Assembly: GCA_964244725.1 (NCBI GenBank)
Contig: CAXTJQ010000017.1
Coordinates: 1 to 64,000 of the forward strand
From: Kumtagia sp964244725
GTDB lineage: Bacteria > Pseudomonadota > Alphaproteobacteria > Rhizobiales > Rhizobiaceae
Direction: 5' to 3'
DNA: 64,000 nt
This document shows positions 62,046 through 64,000 of this stretch, piece after piece. Position 1 is the stretch's first letter. Each line of letters starts with the position of its first letter. A model generated the notes under the pieces. That model made no database searches and was not told where the DNA came from. It saw only the letters and a list, made by a program, of their open reading frames with translations. The translations under genes and the position numbers were made by a program.

Positions 62046-64000
62046 ATGTTGAGCGCCATGGCATCGGAAATGACAGACGCGAACCGCCCCTCCGACCCCA
62101 AATCCCTCGCACGCGAAATCCTGACCGTGCTTCGCTACCGCGTTGGCAAGGATCCGACCGTGGCGACCCCGCATGACTGGCTGACCGCCTCGATCAAGGT
62201 CGTCGGCGACCGCATCATCGACAGCTGGATCGGCTCGACCAAGCAATCCTATGATGGGCACAAGAAGCGCGTCTATTATCTGTCGCTCGAGTTCCTGATC
62301 GGCCGCCTCATGCGCGACGCCTTCTCGAACATGGGCATGATGGACGAAATGCGCGAGGCGCTTACAACCCTCGGCGTCGATCTTGATCTAATCTCGGCGC
62401 TCGAGCCGGACGCAGCGCTCGGCAATGGCGGCCTGGGTCGTCTCGCGGCCTGCTTCATGGAGAGCATGGCGACCGTCGGCGTTCCCGCGCATGGCTATGG
62501 CATCCGCTACGTCAACGGCATGTTCCGCCAGGAAATTCGCGACGGCTATCAGGTGGAGTTGCCTGAGACGTGGCTCGACCATGGCAATCCCTGGGAGTTC
62601 GAGCGCCGCGAGCGGGCCTTCGAAGTCGGCTTCGGCGGCAGCGTCGAATCGGTGACCGACAGGACAGGCCGCCTCGAGCGCCACGTCTGGAAGCCGCAGG
62701 AGCGAGTCCTGGCCGTCGCCTACGACACGCCGGTCGTCGGCTGGCGGGGCGAGCACGTCAATACGCTCCGACTGTGGTCCGGCTTCCCGATCGACCCGAT
62801 CCTACTCGCCGCCTTCAATGCGGGCGACCACATCGGCGCGTTGAGCGAAAGCAACAAGGCGGATGCTCTTTCGCGCGTGCTCTATCCCGCCGATTCGAGC
62901 GTCGCCGGCCAAGAACTGCGGCTGCGCCAGGAATTCTTTTTCACCACGGCCTCTCTTCAGGACATCCTGCAGCGCCACACCAGCGTCTTCCACGATCTTT
63001 CCACGCTGCCCGACCAGGCGGCGATTCATTTGAACGACACCCATCCCGCGGTGGCCATCGCCGAGATGATGCGCCTGCTTATGGATGTTCACGGCGTGGA
63101 TTTCGACGAGGCCTGGCGCATCACCAAGGGCACCTTCGCCTACACTAACCACACGCTCCTGCCGGAAGCGCTGGAAAGCTGGCCGGTGCCGCTTTTCGAG
63201 CGCCTGCTGCCGCGTCACATGCAGATCGTTTATGCCATAAATGCGCAGATCCTGATAGAAGCGCGCGCATCTGGCCATTTCGACGAAGATCAGATCCGTC
63301 ATATCTCGCTGATCCAGGAAGACGGCGACCGCCGGGTGCGCATGGGCAACCTCGCCTTCGTCGGCTCGCACTCCATCAACGGCGTGTCCGCGCTGCACAC
63401 GGACCTGATGAAGCAGACCGTGTTCGCCGACCTGCACAGGCTCTATCCTGATCGCATCAACAACAAGACCAACGGCATCACGCAGCGGCGCTGGCTTTTT
63501 CAGAGCAATCCGGGCCTATCCTCGCTGATCGGAGAGGCGATCGGCCAAGGCTACCGCGACGACATCGATCTTTTGAAGAATCTGGATGCTTTCGCCGACG
63601 ACGCCGCCTTCCGCGAAAAGTTCGCCGCGGTCAAACGCGACAACAAGGAAAAATTGGCGTCGATGGTGGCCGAACGGCTCGGCGTCCGCATCGATCCGTC
63701 TGCCTTGTTCGATATCCAGATCAAGCGAATTCACGAATACAAGCGGCAACTCCTCAACATCGTCGAGGCGGTGGCGCTCTACGATCAGATCCGGTCGCAT
63801 CCGGAACGCGAATGGATGCCGCGCGTCAAGTTCTTCGGCGGCAAGGCCGCGCCAAGCTACCACAATGCCAAGCTGATTATCAAACTCGCCAATGATGTAG
63901 CCCGCGTGGTCAACCACGATCCCGCCGTGCGTGGCCTGCTCAAGGTCGTCTTCATGCCGAATTACAATGTCTCGATGGCGGAGGTCATGATGCCGGCCGC
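62046..64000 (+). CDS. glgP: glycogen phosphorylase, 3'-truncated by the window edge
   Basis: The open frame runs from ATG 62046 (or the nearby ATG 62058) to the window end: 651 codons plus two bases of a gene normally about 820-830 codons. It phosphorolyses alpha-1,4-glucan to glucose 1-phosphate. Visible motifs are RVYYLSLEFLIGRLMRDAFS, PDAALGNGGLGRLAACFMES, GYGIRYVNGMFRQ, HLNDTHPAVAIAEMMRLLM and QIKRIHEYKRQLLNI. The window stops at YNVSMAEVMMPA, just before the PLP-binding lysine region. Other glg genes may lie further right. The 133-bp gap to frcA suggests its own promoter. Confidence 0.96.
   Translation, partial: MLSAMASEMTDANRPSDPKSLAREILTVLRYRVGKDPTVATPHDWLTASIKVVGDRIIDSWIGSTKQSYDGHKKRVYYLSLEFLIGRLMRDAFSNMGMMDEMREALTTLGVDLDLISALEPDAALGNGGLGRLAACFMESMATVGVPAHGYGIRYVNGMFRQEIRDGYQVELPETWLDHGNPWEFERRERAFEVGFGGSVESVTDRTGRLERHVWKPQERVLAVAYDTPVVGWRGEHVNTLRLWSGFPIDPILLAAFNAGDHIGALSESNKADALSRVLYPADSSVAGQELRLRQEFFFTTASLQDILQRHTSVFHDLSTLPDQAAIHLNDTHPAVAIAEMMRLLMDVHGVDFDEAWRITKGTFAYTNHTLLPEALESWPVPLFERLLPRHMQIVYAINAQILIEARASGHFDEDQIRHISLIQEDGDRRVRMGNLAFVGSHSINGVSALHTDLMKQTVFADLHRLYPDRINNKTNGITQRRWLFQSNPGLSSLIGEAIGQGYRDDIDLLKNLDAFADDAAFREKFAAVKRDNKEKLASMVAERLGVRIDPSALFDIQIKRIHEYKRQLLNIVEAVALYDQIRSHPEREWMPRVKFFGGKAAPSYHNAKLIIKLANDVARVVNHDPAVRGLLKVVFMPNYNVSMAEVMMPA

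Overview
This window is a high-GC (roughly two-thirds G+C by eye) chromosomal segment of an alphaproteobacterium, most likely of the Hyphomicrobiales (Rhizobiales). Supporting signs are the cox cluster order ctaD-ctaB-CoxF-ctaG-ctaE-surf1, a CcrM-type cell-cycle methyltransferase, the mutY/DUF721/dsbA/smc neighbourhood, the thrC/M16 peptidase/GNAT set, a rhizobial Frc-type fructose transporter and a fused CysN-CysC. I found no phage, insertion sequence, CRISPR array or rRNA. One tRNA gene (Gln, TTG anticodon) is present.

Layout. 1-4.8 kb: cytochrome c oxidase subunits and assembly factors (ctaD is cut by the left edge). 4.9-5.7 kb: an AT-richer GIY-YIG gene that looks inserted. 5.8-8.3 kb: ispH-thrB-rnhA, tightly overlapped. 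8.4-10.2 kb: DUF2938 membrane protein, peroxiredoxin and a DsbD-N-like secreted protein, all on the minus strand. 10.4-17.2 kb: YqgE, then a minus-strand run thrC, M16 peptidase, GNAT acetyltransferase and a large membrane EAL protein. 17.3-27.1 kb: lipoprotein, HAD phosphatase, ccrM, SnoaL-like protein, mutY, a DciA-like protein, dsbA-like lipoprotein, smc and a DUF899 protein.

27.5-40.9 kb is the most interesting region: an accessory carbon-catabolism locus around a SorC-type regulator. One minus-strand operon encodes a homoserine-dehydrogenase-like SAF-domain oxidoreductase (the extended family that contains the DXR-like enzyme DRL of Brucella) followed by E1-alpha, E1-beta and E2 of an acetoin/pyruvate-dehydrogenase-type complex. 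A second encodes a Tat-exported binding protein, two permeases, an ATPase and a PfkB kinase. Both carry the same 7-N20-7 inverted repeat (TGAACAT...ATGTTC[A/C]) upstream, which ties transport and catabolism into one regulon. Two genes of unknown family sit between the regulator and the enzyme operon.

41.0-53.3 kb: a NYN/OST-HTH protein, tRNA-Gln, VOC protein, pyruvate phosphate dikinase, a HicA/DUF1902 toxin-antitoxin pair, an orphan sugar-type binding protein beside a CHASE3 histidine kinase, DUF427, an acyl-CoA ligase, an MBL hydrolase and bioY. 53.5-56.3 kb: sulfate activation (cysD, cysNC). 56.3-61.9 kb: the Frc-type fructose system (kinase, ROK repressor, binding protein, permease, ATPase), with a perfect 18-bp inverted repeat in the divergent control region. 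62.0 kb to the end: glycogen phosphorylase, cut by the right edge.
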